A stretch of DNA of 64,000 nucleotides from CAWACP01 sp963832965 (lineage in GTDB: Bacteria > Acidobacteriota > Terriglobia > Bryobacterales > Bryobacteraceae), in assembly GCA_963832965.1 (NCBI GenBank), contig CAWHVW010000002.1, positions 620,001 through 684,000 of the forward strand. The letters run 5' to 3'. The notes under the pieces were generated by a model. The model was not told the DNA's origin. It saw nothing but the letters and a program-made list of their open reading frames with translations, and ran no database searches. This document shows positions 27,447 through 37,337 of the stretch, piece by piece. Position numbers and translations under genes: made by a program. Position 1 is the first letter of the stretch. Each line of letters starts with the position of its first letter.

Positions 27447-28964
27447 TTGCCAGATACCAAGAGCAATCCAGAGTCAGGGACCAATTTAGGGGAGATCATC
27501 GAGCGTGTTCGGAGTCTTTTGACGCGGCGCCGCTGGTGGATCTTAAGCGCCGCCTGTTTCCTCCCGATTGCCGTTGTCTCCGTCGCGATGAAACTTCCGG
27601 ACCGGTATATATCGCAGGCGACGCTGCTGGTTGTGCAACAGCAGGTCTCCCAGGTCTACGTCGAGCCGGACAGCACCACGTCGATTCCCGCCGCCGTGCA
27701 GGCCATGTCGATGGAGGTCCTCTCCCGCAAACGCCTCGCCGAGATTATTGACGCTCTGGGGCTCTATGGGAACGAGAAGGACCAGGCGGTTCCGGATTTG
27801 CTCGTGGAGAGAATGCGCAAGGACGTCGAGATTCAGCCACTGGTGATAACACCCGGCCGCAACGATTTTGCGGCGTTCACGGTTGCCTTTACCGCCGCGG
27901 ACCCGCGCCTCGCGAGGGAGGTAACCAGCCGGTTGACTTCTCTGTTCATTGAGCAGAACCAGAAGGCGCGGGGAGATCAGGCCGCCAACACCACCAAGTT
28001 TCTGAGCGACCAGCTCGACGCCGCCAAGGATCGGCTCTCGGAACAGGAGCACCGCCTGCAAACCTTCAAGGCCAGCAACCTCGGTGAACTGCCCGAGCAA
28101 CAGCAGGCCAACCTGATGGCCCTCACCAGCGTGCGGGAGCAACTGGCGGCCACCAACAACGGGCTGTTGCAGGCGCAACAGCAGCGCTCCTCCATAGAAT
28201 CGTCATTGAACGACCGGCTTGCGGTTCTGCAAACCGAACGGGCGGCGCTCTTGCGGCGTTACACCGCTCAATATCCCGAGGTGATTGAGAAGGACAAGAA
28301 GATCGCTCAGCTACAGGCTGCGCTCGACCGCGTGAATAAGGGCAGTGCGGGAACCGGCAAGGATGATGCCGACGCTCCGGAGGATCCGGTCCTCGCCGGG
28401 ATGATCCAGCAAGCTCAGGCCAATGCGGCCGAAATGGAGAATCTCTCCGATCAGCAAAGAAAGTTGAAGGCTGAGAGTGAGCAGTACGAGGGGCGCCTGA
28501 ATCTGACACCGGTCAGGGAACAGCAGCTCACTGAAATCCTCCGTGACTACGATCTCTTCAAGCAGGACTACACGAGCCTCCTCAACAAGAAGCTGCAATC
28601 TCAGTTGACCACCAACCTTGAAGAGAATCAGGAGGGGCAGCAGTTCCGCCTGATCGATCCCCCGACGCTGCCCATCAGACCCTCCGGTCCGAAACGTCTG
28701 CAAATCGCCCTCGGCGGCATGCTTGTGGGCATCCTGTTAGGGGTGGCGCTGGCGTTCCTGATGGAGATGCTGGACACCTCGTTTCATGACGAGAAGACGC
28801 TCAGCCAAACGTTCCCGCTGCCCATGGTGCTGGGACTGCCATCCGTGTTCACGCCCGCCGAACAGCGTTCAAGCCGTTTGCGGGGAGGGTTAGAATGGGT
28901 AGCAGGCTGTGTGATGATCCTGGCGATGTTCGCCGCCGAACTATACGTCCTCGGGCACAGTTAG
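27447..28964 (+). CDS. Wzz/GumC-type polysaccharide chain-length determinant
   Basis: 505 residues starting at TTG 27447, with AGAGGAT upstream. One membrane helix lies near residues 32-52 (WWILSAACFLPIAVVSVAMK) and a second near 416-440 (RLQIALGGMLVGILLGVALA). Between them is a long periplasmic coiled coil (about 170-400), with the GNVR-type region ending LRDYDLFKQDYTSLLNKKLQ. A third hydrophobic stretch ends the protein. There is no kinase domain; the kinase is the separate next gene. It controls EPS chain length and links the Wzy polymerase to the outer-membrane exporter at 2832. Confidence 0.9.
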   Translation: MPDTKSNPESGTNLGEIIERVRSLLTRRRWWILSAACFLPIAVVSVAMKLPDRYISQATLLVVQQQVSQVYVEPDSTTSIPAAVQAMSMEVLSRKRLAEIIDALGLYGNEKDQAVPDLLVERMRKDVEIQPLVITPGRNDFAAFTVAFTAADPRLAREVTSRLTSLFIEQNQKARGDQAANTTKFLSDQLDAAKDRLSEQEHRLQTFKASNLGELPEQQQANLMALTSVREQLAATNNGLLQAQQQRSSIESSLNDRLAVLQTERAALLRRYTAQYPEVIEKDKKIAQLQAALDRVNKGSAGTGKDDADAPEDPVLAGMIQQAQANAAEMENLSDQQRKLKAESEQYEGRLNLTPVREQQLTEILRDYDLFKQDYTSLLNKKLQSQLTTNLEENQEGQQFRLIDPPTLPIRPSGPKRLQIALGGMLVGILLGVALAFLMEMLDTSFHDEKTLSQTFPLPMVLGLPSVFTPAEQRSSRLRGGLEWVAGCVMILAMFAAELYVLGHS

Positions 28965-29006
28965 CTCCATGACCTCATTTCATCCACGAAGGGAAAGGAG
29001 CGCATC

Positions 29007-29819
29007 ATGATCAACTTCTCTGAAATCCTCTGGAAGTCAAGCCCGGCGAGAGAACAAGGACCGGCATCTGTTGTGGCCTCCGTGTCCGGCGACGCCCAGG
29101 TCTGTTCCGGTCTCCACCACGTGCCGGTTGAGAAAGTGCATCTGGACCCCGGCGGCAGAGTGGCGTTGTTGACCGATTCTCGCAGCGCCGGCGCGGACCG
29201 TCTCCGGTTTCTGCGCATGCGGCTCCGCGGATTCAGGGAATTGGCAAAACTGCGCAGCATTGTGATCACCAGTCCGATGCCTCAGGATGGCAAGTCCACC
29301 ATCGCCATGAGCCTCGCCACCACCCTCGCGGAAGAAGGGAAGCGCACGGTTCTGTTGATAGAAGCCGATCTTCATCAGCCGTCGGTGGTCAGGAGCCTGG
29401 GACTTTGCGCGCAGCCTGGCCTGGCGGAGTGCCTGGAAGATGGTCTGGATCCGATGTCACTGCTCCGCAAGCTGGACCCGCTGGGATGGTATGTCCTGCA
29501 GGCGGGAGTTGCGCGTGCTAATCCTACCGAACTCATGCAATCGGACGCGCTGAAGACTCTGCTGGAAAGACTCGCGCCGTATTTCGACTGGATCCTGATC
29601 GATACGCCCCCGGTGTTGCCTCTGACAGACGCCCTGCTGCTCGCCAGACAGGCGGATGCCGCGCTGCTGGTTGCGCGAGCCAACCGCACCCCGCGTGAGG
29701 CCATAGAACAGGCGCTCACGTTGATCGGACGAAAACACGTGCTGGGCATCGTCCTGAACGGTGCCGATGGCCTGGCAAGGCGCTATTCACAGTACTACGG
29801 GCATTACGCAAAGAAATAA
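29007..29819 (+). CDS. CpsD/CapB-type bacterial tyrosine kinase
   Basis: 270 residues. Walker A is ITSPMPQDGKSTIAMSLATT, Walker A' is VLLIEADLHQPS, and Walker B is WILIDTPPVLPLTDALLLA. The C-terminus is Tyr-rich (RRYSQYYGHYAKK), the usual autophosphorylation cluster. The first 75 residues are a linker that would contact the Wzz-like partner 42 bases upstream. In split systems like this the kinase cycles between phosphorylated and unphosphorylated forms and so controls EPS assembly with its membrane partner. AAGGAG-like sequence (gggaaaggag) lies before ATG 29007. Confidence 0.9.
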   Translation: MINFSEILWKSSPAREQGPASVVASVSGDAQVCSGLHHVPVEKVHLDPGGRVALLTDSRSAGADRLRFLRMRLRGFRELAKLRSIVITSPMPQDGKSTIAMSLATTLAEEGKRTVLLIEADLHQPSVVRSLGLCAQPGLAECLEDGLDPMSLLRKLDPLGWYVLQAGVARANPTELMQSDALKTLLERLAPYFDWILIDTPPVLPLTDALLLARQADAALLVARANRTPREAIEQALTLIGRKHVLGIVLNGADGLARRYSQYYGHYAKK

Positions 29820-29915
29820 GCCTTGCCGTCCGCATTACCAGCTCTCTGTCAGAACCGCCATTGCTGACTCAAGACCGCTGCACTGCGGCGCGAAATTGCG
29901 CCGAAGTCATTCTTC

Positions 29916-32033
29916 ATGCTTCTGAATAAAGCCTATTATCTGTTGAAGCCGCTCCTGCCCTTCGACGTGCGGCTCGCCCTGCGCCGATGGCATGGGAACC
30001 GCAAGCGCCGGGCCTCTGCCGATGTCTGGCCCGTCGATGAAGCGGCCGGCGCCACTCCGCCCGGCTGGCCGGGCTGGCCCGAGGGAAAGCGCTTCGCCCT
30101 GGTCCTCACTCATGACGTCGAAGGCCCGAAGGGTGTCGCGCGCGTCCCCCGTCTCATGGACCTCGAACTGGAGAACGGCTTCCGATCGTCTTTCAACTTC
30201 GTGCCACAGGGAAGCTATCGTGTTTCCGCCGAACTGAGGAACAAGCTGGAAAAGGCCGGGTTCGAAGTGGGCGTCCACGGTTTGGCGCACGACGGGAAAC
30301 TCTATTCATCCAGGAACGCGTTTGCCGCGCAGGCCTCCCAGATCAGGCAATATCTCAAGGAATGGAACGCGGTGGGGTTTCGTTCGCCGTTCATGCAGCA
30401 CAAGCTGGCCTGGCTCCATCAATTGGGCGTCGAATACGATGCCTCCACCTTCGACACGGATCCCTTCGAGCCGCAGCCGGACGGTGTGGGAACGATCTTC
30501 CCGTTCTGGGTGCCGGGTCCAAACGATTCCGGATACGTCGAGCTCCCCTACACGCTGGTTCAGGATTTCAACCTTTTCGTGGTTCTTCAGGAACCGAACA
30601 TTGACATCTGGAAAAGGAAGCTCGATTGGGTGGCCCAGCGCGGAGGCATGGCCCTGCTCAACACGCACCCGGACTACATGTGCTTTGACGGCGGCAAGCC
30701 GGATCGGGACGAGTACCCCGCTGGCTACTACGAGGAATTCCTGCGCTACGCGCAAGAGAAGTATGCGGGCGAGTTCTGGTCCGCCAATCCCCGCGACGTT
30801 GCCCGCTATTATTGTTCCACCCTGCCGCCGTCCGCGCGCAACTCGCGTAAACGCATCTGCATGGTGGCGTACACCCGCTACGATACCGACAACCGGGTGC
30901 GCCGCTACGCCGAAGCGTTGGCAAAGCGCGGGGATCATGTGGAAGTGATCGCCCTCGGAAGCGATGCGAGCGAGGCGGGCGTGGATCAGATCAAGGGCGT
31001 CAGCGTGCACCGGATTCTCAGCCGCAGCCGCAAGGAGAAACGCAAGTGGGCCTATGCGCTCCCGCTCCTGCGATTCTGCCTCGCTTCGGCGAGGCTTCTG
31101 AAGCGCCGTCACCGCCAGGTTCAATACGACCTGATTCACGTGCACAATGTGCCGGATTTTCTGGTATTCGCCGCGTGGTATCCGAAACTGACCGGCGCCA
31201 AGCTCATCCTGGACATTCATGACATCGTGCCGGAGCTTTTTGCCAGCAAGTTCGCGGCGCACCCCAGCGCGCTCTACGTGCGCGCCCTCAGAACCGTCGA
31301 GAAGCTTTCCACCGCGTTCGCCGACCATGTCATCGTCTCCAACGACATCTGGCGCAAGACGCTGGTCTCCCGGTCGGTAACCGATGCAAGATGTTCGGTT
31401 TTCCTGAATCACGTGGATCGCGAGGTTTTTTTCCGGCGCGAACGAACCAGAAACGACGGCAAGTTCGTCATGTTGTTCCCGGGCACGTTCCAGTGGCATC
31501 AGGGGCTGGATATCGCAATCAGAGCTCTCGCCGACATCCTGAAGCAGGTTCCAACCGCGGAACTGCACCTCTACGGCGGTGGCGGGGGCGCCGACGCGAA
31601 AGCTCGGTTATCTGAATTAGCCGATCACCTGAATCTCGACGGACACGTGAAGTTTTTCGGCGGCGTGCCGCTGGATCAAATGCCGGATATCATGGCCAAC
31701 GCCGACGTCGGGGTGGTGCCGAAACGCGCCAATTCGTTCGGAAACGAGGCGTACAGCACGAAGATCATGGAGTTCATGTCTCAGGGTGTTCCCGTGGTCG
31801 CCTCCCGGACAAAGATCGACACGTTGTATTTTGACGAGACCGTCGTGCGCTTTTTCGAGTCCGGCAGCATTGAGGGCTTCGCCGAAGCGGTTGTAGGTAT
31901 CGCGGAAGATGGGCAACTGCGCGACTCCCTGAGCTGCCGGGGATTCGAGTACGCGGAGCGCCATTCCTGGGATTCGCGAAAACGCGATTATTACGGGCTG
32001 GTCGACTCGCTGACGGTGGAGCGGTTTGAATAA
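29916..32033 (+). CDS. fusion of polysaccharide deacetylase and glycosyltransferase family 4
   Basis: A 705-residue two-domain protein. Residues about 60-300 are a NodB-like deacetylase: FALVLTHDVEGPKG in place of TFDDG, then FRSSFNFVPQGSY, GFEVGVHGLAHDGKLY with HxxxH, and GMALLNTHPDYMC. Residues about 305-705 are a GT-B glycosyltransferase: RICMVAYTRYDTDNRVRRYA, YDLIHVHNVPDFLVFAAWYP, KFVMLFPGTFQWHQGLDIAI and STKIMEFMSQGVPVVASRTK. A run of Pro/Ser/Arg (PPSARNSRKR) links them. Joining both activities implies that deacetylation and sugar transfer act on the same or successive substrates. It is the last EPS gene before the NRPS. Confidence 0.85.
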   Translation: MLLNKAYYLLKPLLPFDVRLALRRWHGNRKRRASADVWPVDEAAGATPPGWPGWPEGKRFALVLTHDVEGPKGVARVPRLMDLELENGFRSSFNFVPQGSYRVSAELRNKLEKAGFEVGVHGLAHDGKLYSSRNAFAAQASQIRQYLKEWNAVGFRSPFMQHKLAWLHQLGVEYDASTFDTDPFEPQPDGVGTIFPFWVPGPNDSGYVELPYTLVQDFNLFVVLQEPNIDIWKRKLDWVAQRGGMALLNTHPDYMCFDGGKPDRDEYPAGYYEEFLRYAQEKYAGEFWSANPRDVARYYCSTLPPSARNSRKRICMVAYTRYDTDNRVRRYAEALAKRGDHVEVIALGSDASEAGVDQIKGVSVHRILSRSRKEKRKWAYALPLLRFCLASARLLKRRHRQVQYDLIHVHNVPDFLVFAAWYPKLTGAKLILDIHDIVPELFASKFAAHPSALYVRALRTVEKLSTAFADHVIVSNDIWRKTLVSRSVTDARCSVFLNHVDREVFFRRERTRNDGKFVMLFPGTFQWHQGLDIAIRALADILKQVPTAELHLYGGGGGADAKARLSELADHLNLDGHVKFFGGVPLDQMPDIMANADVGVVPKRANSFGNEAYSTKIMEFMSQGVPVVASRTKIDTLYFDETVVRFFESGSIEGFAEAVVGIAEDGQLRDSLSCRGFEYAERHSWDSRKRDYYGLVDSLTVERFE

Positions 32034-32114
32034 CGGAAACGGAATGCCGCCAGCGCGGTTTGGCGCGGGTCCGGTCGCGGGAAGAGCGGTTCAGGCTGGG
32101 TGGAGTCATTTTGC

Positions 32115-35100
32115 ATGCCAACAAGAGTAACGTTCGCCGATAGTGTTGACGTTGACGGAAACGCCCGTTCGCGGGCCGGCGAGGTAACCACCGTCCGGGA
32201 GCTGATTGACCGGATGGCCGCGACGCAACCCGACGTCGCATTCCTCCTCAGCCCGGAAACGGGACAGGTGCACACGTTTCTGGAATTGCGGAGACAGGCG
32301 AGAATCATCTGCTCCGGCCTTCTTCAGTCGGGTCTGGAGCAAGGCGACAAAGTCGCCTTTATGCTCGATAACGGGCTGTTCACGGCGCAATTGTTCCTGG
32401 GGGCGATGTACGGCGGCTTCGTGGTGGTGCCGTTGAATGTCCGCGCCGGCGTAGCGCAATTATCGTTCGTGCTGGACCACTGCGACGCGAAGGCGGTGTT
32501 TGTCGGGGATGCGTACAACGATCTGGCGAAAGACGCCATGGCCGGCGTCCACCATGCCCTGAAGGTGATTCCCGCGGATGTGGACGGCCTCGGCGAGTTG
32601 GCCGCGACGCCGATCGTTTCCGAGTTGCCCGTGCCTGCCCCGGGCGACGAAGCGATGCTGATGTACACGTCGGGCAGTGTCGGCCAGCCAAAGTCGGCGA
32701 TTCATACGCATAGCACCGTTATCGCCCACGGCAGAAATTCCATGCGTTCGCACCAGCTCACCTCCACGGATCGTTCCCTGCTGGTGCTGCCGCTCTATCA
32801 CATCAACGCGGAGTGCGTGACCCTGGTTCCCACGCTGCTGAGCGGCGGCTCGGTGGTGGTGCCCCATCGCTTCAGCGTCAGCCAGTTCTGGGACTGGCTG
32901 GACGAATACCGCTGCACCTGGTCGGCGGTGGTGCCGACCATCGTTTCGCAACTTCTCGATTGGAAAGATCCTCGGGAAGGCCAGCGTCAGGAGGCATTCG
33001 CGCGCATCCGCTTCCTGCGATCCTCTTCGGCCCCGTTGTCTCCCTCGCAACATCGCGAGTTTCTCGACAAATTCGATCTGCTGCTCATTCAGGCCATGGG
33101 ATCGAGCGAGGCCGGCAACATTTTCTCCAATCCGCAGGCGCCGGGCGAGAACAAAATCGGATCTCCGGGGCTCGCCTGGGGTTTTGAAACCCGAATCGTC
33201 AACCGCGAGGGAGCTGACGTAGCGTCCGGAGAATCCGGCGAAGTGCTCATTCGCGGGGACGCCATGATGCGCGGTTACTACAAGGATCCCGAAGGCACCG
33301 CTGCCGTGCTGGATCAGGACGGCTGGTTTCACACCGGTGACCTCGCCTACCAGGACGGGGACGGCTACTTCTTTGTCGTCGGCCGCTCCAAGGAACTGAT
33401 CATCAAAGGCGGAGTCAACATCGCCCCTCGTCAGATCGACGACGTTCTGGAGTCGCATCCGGCCATTCTGGAGGCGGCGGCGGTAGGCATCCCCGATCGT
33501 CATCTGGGGGAGGATCTGGTCGCCTTCGTCGTGTTGCGCGCTGGCGTTCAGGCCAGCGAAGGCGAGTTGCTGTCCTTCTGCGAGCGCCGCCTGGGGCCGT
33601 TTAAAACCCCCACGCGGATTCACTTCGCCAAAGGTCTGCCGAAGGGCCCGTCCGGTAAAGTGCAGCGGCTTCGCCTCACCGATACGGCGGCACAGCAATC
33701 GGCCACTGTCGCGCCGGCCGCGCCTGAAGACGGAAACGTCTCCGCGCCTGACGGTACGGTAAAGATCGACGGATTGCCCGATGTCGAGCCCATCATCGCG
33801 GCCATCTGGGCGGATCTTCTGGGACAACCCGAGATCGATTCACACACCAATTTCTTCGCGCTGGGCGGGCACTCTCTGCTGGCGATCCAATGCCTGTCGC
33901 GTCTTCGAGAGAAACTGCCGGTCGGGCTTTCGCTGTCGGATTTCTTCGACCATGGCACTATCGCGCAGTTGGCGGAACTGGTCAGACAGCGGCTGCATGC
34001 GGCTGGCCGCGCCAACGGCAAGGCTTCCGGGGGGCAATCGGCCGCGGGTTCCATTCCGCTCGGACTTCAGCCGATTGCGCAGCGGGGCCGGGCGAATTCC
34101 TGCCCGCTCAGTCCGGGCCAGCGGAGCCTCTGGTTCATGGAGCAGTTGCATCCCGGATTGCCGGTCAATTGCGAGTCCGAGGCCGTTCGGTTGCGAGGAG
34201 ACCTTGATGCCGGCGCGCTGGAGCAGGCGCTCAACGCGATTATCGACCGGCACGAAGTCCTGAGATCCACCATCCAGGTCATCGACGAGCCGGCGCAGGT
34301 GGCCCACCCGCACTGGCCGCTCAAGCTCAAGATCATCGACCTGAGCCAGTTGGATAAGGATCGGCGCGCCGCCGAAGTCGAGCGCCTGCTGATCGACGAA
34401 CCGCGCCGCCTGTATCATCTGGAGGCCGAGCCGGGCATCCGCGCGACCCTGCTGCGTCTCGCTCCCCGCGAGCACGTCTTCATTCTGATGATGCATCACA
34501 TTGTTTGCGATTGGTCATCGGAAGGCGTCTTGTGGCGGGAGCTGGCTTCCCTGTATCGCAGCTTCCTGCATGGGGAACCGTCCGCGCTGCCGCCTTTGCC
34601 GGTGCAGCACGGAGACTACGCCGCCTGGCGCAGACAGCAGCTTGCGGAGACCGGTTTTCCCGAGGACCTCGCCTATTGGACGGAGAATCTGCGCGCGGCG
34701 CCGAGCCTATTGGAAATGCCCACGGACCGTCCCCGTCCGGGCGCGCTCACTTATCGCGGCGCCCGCAAACGATTCCGGCTGGACCCCGCTCTATCCGAAG
34801 CGCTGCGCAATTGCAGCCGCCAGGAAAAGACCAGTCTGTTTACCGTTTTCTCCGCCGCGCTGAACGTGCTGCTTCACCGCTACACCGGCAGCGAAGACAT
34901 TCTCGTCGGAATTCCCGTCGCCGACCGCGACCGGCCGGAGCTGCAGTCGGTGATCGGCTTTCTGCTGCAGACTCATGTTCTGCGCACCAGACTTTCCCCG
35001 GAAGAGACGTTTCGCGACCTGCTCGCTCGCGTTCAGAAAAGCGCCCTTGCGCTCTACAGCCACCGGGCCGCGCCCTTCGACCAGGTGGTTGGCGCGGTGC

Positions 35101-37337
35101 AGCCCGAACGCAACCTGAGTTATTCGCCGCTGTTTCAGGTGATGCTCAACTGGCGCGATCGCGAGCAGGAGTTGTCCTTCATCGGCCTGGAAGGGCTCGA
35201 GGTGGAGTCCATGCTGGCCGAAAGCAGAACCTCGAAATTCGATCTCACGCTGCTGATCACCGAAGGATGGGACGAGATTCTGGTCGAATTCGAATACAGC
35301 ACCGACCTCTTCGACGAAGATCGTATGGCGCGCATGTTCGGCCACTATCGGACGCTGCTGGAGGCGGTGGCGGCCGATCCCGGCCTGCGCGTTCGCGAGT
35401 TCCCGCTATTGACCGCCAGCGAACGCCGGCAACTCCTGGAAGTGTGGAACCCGCCGGCCACCGGTTATCCGGCGGACAAGCCGCTCACGCAGTTGCTGGA
35501 AGAGCAGGTGGAGCGCACGCCGCACGCCACCGCGGTGGAGTTCGATGGCCGGCAATTAACGTATTCCGAGTTGAACGAGCGCAGCACTCAGTTTGCCCGG
35601 CACCTGCGAACCCTCGGCGTCGGCCCCGAAGTCCTGGCGGCCGTTTATATCGAACGTTCGCTCGAAATGGTGATCGCCTTACTGGGGATTCTCAAGGCCG
35701 GAGGCGCTTACCTGCCCGTCGACCTGGCTTTCCCCCGCGAGCGCATCGCATTTATGCTCGACGATGCCCAGCCTCGGGTGTTGGTAACGGTCACGAAGCT
35801 GCTGGCGGATCTTCCGCCAAACCAATCCCAGGTGGTCTGCGTCGATGACTTTCCGGCTGGGAGAGACGAGCCGGCGTCCCGGCCGTCCGAGTCTCGCGAT
35901 CTCGCTTACCTGCTTTACACCTCCGGTTCCACGGGGAAGCCCAAGGGCGTTGAAATCTGCCATCGGGCGCTGGTCAACTTCCTGCATTCCATGCGCGCCA
36001 CCCCGGGTATGGACGCGCGCGACACGCTGCTCTCGGTCACCTCGCTGTCCTTCGACATCTTTGGACTGGAGATCTGGCTGCCGCTGACCGTGGGGGCCAA
36101 AGTGGTGATCGTGCCGCCGGAAGTGGCCAAGGATGGACGGGAACTCGCGGCGGCGATTGAGCGGTGCGGTGCAACGGTAATGCAAGCCACTCCGGCCACC
36201 TGGCGGTTGTTGCTCGATGCCGGATGGGAAGGCCGTCCCAACCTGAAAATCCTCTGCGGCGGTGAGGCTTGGCCGCCCCAGCTGGCCGAGCAGTTGCAGC
36301 CCAGGTGCGCCTCTCTGTGGAACATGTACGGGCCTACCGAGACCACCATCTGGTCGGCGGTTCACCGGGTAGAGACGGGGAAGCCGATTCTGGTGGGACG
36401 TCCCATCGCCAACACCCGCTTCTACGTCGTGGACGCGCACATGCAACCGGCGCCGGCCGGAGTCCCTGGTGAATTGTTGATCGGGGGCGACGGGCTGGCA
36501 CGCGGTTACTGGAACCGTCCGGAACTGACCGCCGAAAAGTTCATTCCCGATCCTTTCAGCCCGGACGCCGCAGCGCGTCTGTACCGCACCGGCGACCTGG
36601 TGCGCTATCTCGCGGATGGCAACGTGGAATTCCTGGGGCGCATCGATCACCAGGTAAAGCTTCGCGGTTTTCGGATTGAGCTGGGAGAGATTGAGAGCGT
36701 GTTGCGCAGCCACCCGGGCGTGAAGGAAGCAGTCGCGGCGGTTCCCGCCGAGGCCGAGAAGCGGCTGGTGGCGTATGTGGTGTTGGCGGGGGAGCCGGCC
36801 TGCACCAGCGCCGAATTGCGGGATTACCTCCGGCGGAAACTGCCCGATTATATGGTTCCGGCGGCTTTCGTCAGCATGAAGGCGTTGCCGTTGACTCCGA
36901 ACGGCAAAGTAGATCGCAAAGCTCTTCCGCTTCCAGGAGCGGACACCGCGGCAGAGCTGAGCGGCGCGTACGTGGCCCCGGACAGCGATGCCGAACAGAA
37001 GATCGCCGCTATCTGGAAAGAAGTGCTGGGAGTGGCCAGAGTCGGCAGAAACAATAACTTCTTTGACCTCGGCGGAACTTCTCTCTTGTTGATGGGAGTG
37101 CACAGCCGCTTGCGGCAAGCCTTCGGCAATGACATCACCATGGTGGATTTGTTCCGGCACACCACCGTTCGAGCGCTCGCGCAGCACCTGCTGGGCCAGG
37201 CGGAATCGAGTGCGCCGGACAAGGTCGAAACGCAAAGTGAGATGCGCAAAGAGCTGGCCCGCCGCAATCGCCAGTTGCGCCGGCGCCAGGGAAAAGAATT
37301 GGTAGCGGAGTCTTCTGAGCGTGCACCAGGAAACTGA
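32115..37337 (+). CDS. nonribosomal peptide synthetase: acyl ligase-PCP-C-A-PCP
   Basis: 1740 residues from ATG 32115. Domains, with approximate residues: acyl-CoA ligase-like loading domain 20-520 (YTSGSVGQPKSAIHTH at 182; GPSGKVQ with the catalytic Lys); PCP 550-620 (FFALGGHSLLAIQ, serine near 584); condensation 655-1085 (MHHIVCDWSS near 794, with Trp where Gly is usual in HHxxxDG); adenylation 1100-1600 (LLYTSGSTGKPKGVEI near 1266, NGKVDRKALP); PCP 1625-1700 (FFDLGGTSLLLM, serine near 1654). Read by eye, the specificity code is about D-I-L-Q-L-G-M-I-W-K, which I recall as glycine-like. It would activate a carboxylic acid starter and join it to one amino acid. It overlaps the PKS gene by 17 bases. 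Confidence 0.9.
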   Translation: MPTRVTFADSVDVDGNARSRAGEVTTVRELIDRMAATQPDVAFLLSPETGQVHTFLELRRQARIICSGLLQSGLEQGDKVAFMLDNGLFTAQLFLGAMYGGFVVVPLNVRAGVAQLSFVLDHCDAKAVFVGDAYNDLAKDAMAGVHHALKVIPADVDGLGELAATPIVSELPVPAPGDEAMLMYTSGSVGQPKSAIHTHSTVIAHGRNSMRSHQLTSTDRSLLVLPLYHINAECVTLVPTLLSGGSVVVPHRFSVSQFWDWLDEYRCTWSAVVPTIVSQLLDWKDPREGQRQEAFARIRFLRSSSAPLSPSQHREFLDKFDLLLIQAMGSSEAGNIFSNPQAPGENKIGSPGLAWGFETRIVNREGADVASGESGEVLIRGDAMMRGYYKDPEGTAAVLDQDGWFHTGDLAYQDGDGYFFVVGRSKELIIKGGVNIAPRQIDDVLESHPAILEAAAVGIPDRHLGEDLVAFVVLRAGVQASEGELLSFCERRLGPFKTPTRIHFAKGLPKGPSGKVQRLRLTDTAAQQSATVAPAAPEDGNVSAPDGTVKIDGLPDVEPIIAAIWADLLGQPEIDSHTNFFALGGHSLLAIQCLSRLREKLPVGLSLSDFFDHGTIAQLAELVRQRLHAAGRANGKASGGQSAAGSIPLGLQPIAQRGRANSCPLSPGQRSLWFMEQLHPGLPVNCESEAVRLRGDLDAGALEQALNAIIDRHEVLRSTIQVIDEPAQVAHPHWPLKLKIIDLSQLDKDRRAAEVERLLIDEPRRLYHLEAEPGIRATLLRLAPREHVFILMMHHIVCDWSSEGVLWRELASLYRSFLHGEPSALPPLPVQHGDYAAWRRQQLAETGFPEDLAYWTENLRAAPSLLEMPTDRPRPGALTYRGARKRFRLDPALSEALRNCSRQEKTSLFTVFSAALNVLLHRYTGSEDILVGIPVADRDRPELQSVIGFLLQTHVLRTRLSPEETFRDLLARVQKSALALYSHRAAPFDQVVGAVQPERNLSYSPLFQVMLNWRDREQELSFIGLEGLEVESMLAESRTSKFDLTLLITEGWDEILVEFEYSTDLFDEDRMARMFGHYRTLLEAVAADPGLRVREFPLLTASERRQLLEVWNPPATGYPADKPLTQLLEEQVERTPHATAVEFDGRQLTYSELNERSTQFARHLRTLGVGPEVLAAVYIERSLEMVIALLGILKAGGAYLPVDLAFPRERIAFMLDDAQPRVLVTVTKLLADLPPNQSQVVCVDDFPAGRDEPASRPSESRDLAYLLYTSGSTGKPKGVEICHRALVNFLHSMRATPGMDARDTLLSVTSLSFDIFGLEIWLPLTVGAKVVIVPPEVAKDGRELAAAIERCGATVMQATPATWRLLLDAGWEGRPNLKILCGGEAWPPQLAEQLQPRCASLWNMYGPTETTIWSAVHRVETGKPILVGRPIANTRFYVVDAHMQPAPAGVPGELLIGGDGLARGYWNRPELTAEKFIPDPFSPDAAARLYRTGDLVRYLADGNVEFLGRIDHQVKLRGFRIELGEIESVLRSHPGVKEAVAAVPAEAEKRLVAYVVLAGEPACTSAELRDYLRRKLPDYMVPAAFVSMKALPLTPNGKVDRKALPLPGADTAAELSGAYVAPDSDAEQKIAAIWKEVLGVARVGRNNNFFDLGGTSLLLMGVHSRLRQAFGNDITMVDLFRHTTVRALAQHLLGQAESSAPDKVETQSEMRKELARRNRQLRRRQGKELVAESSERAPGN

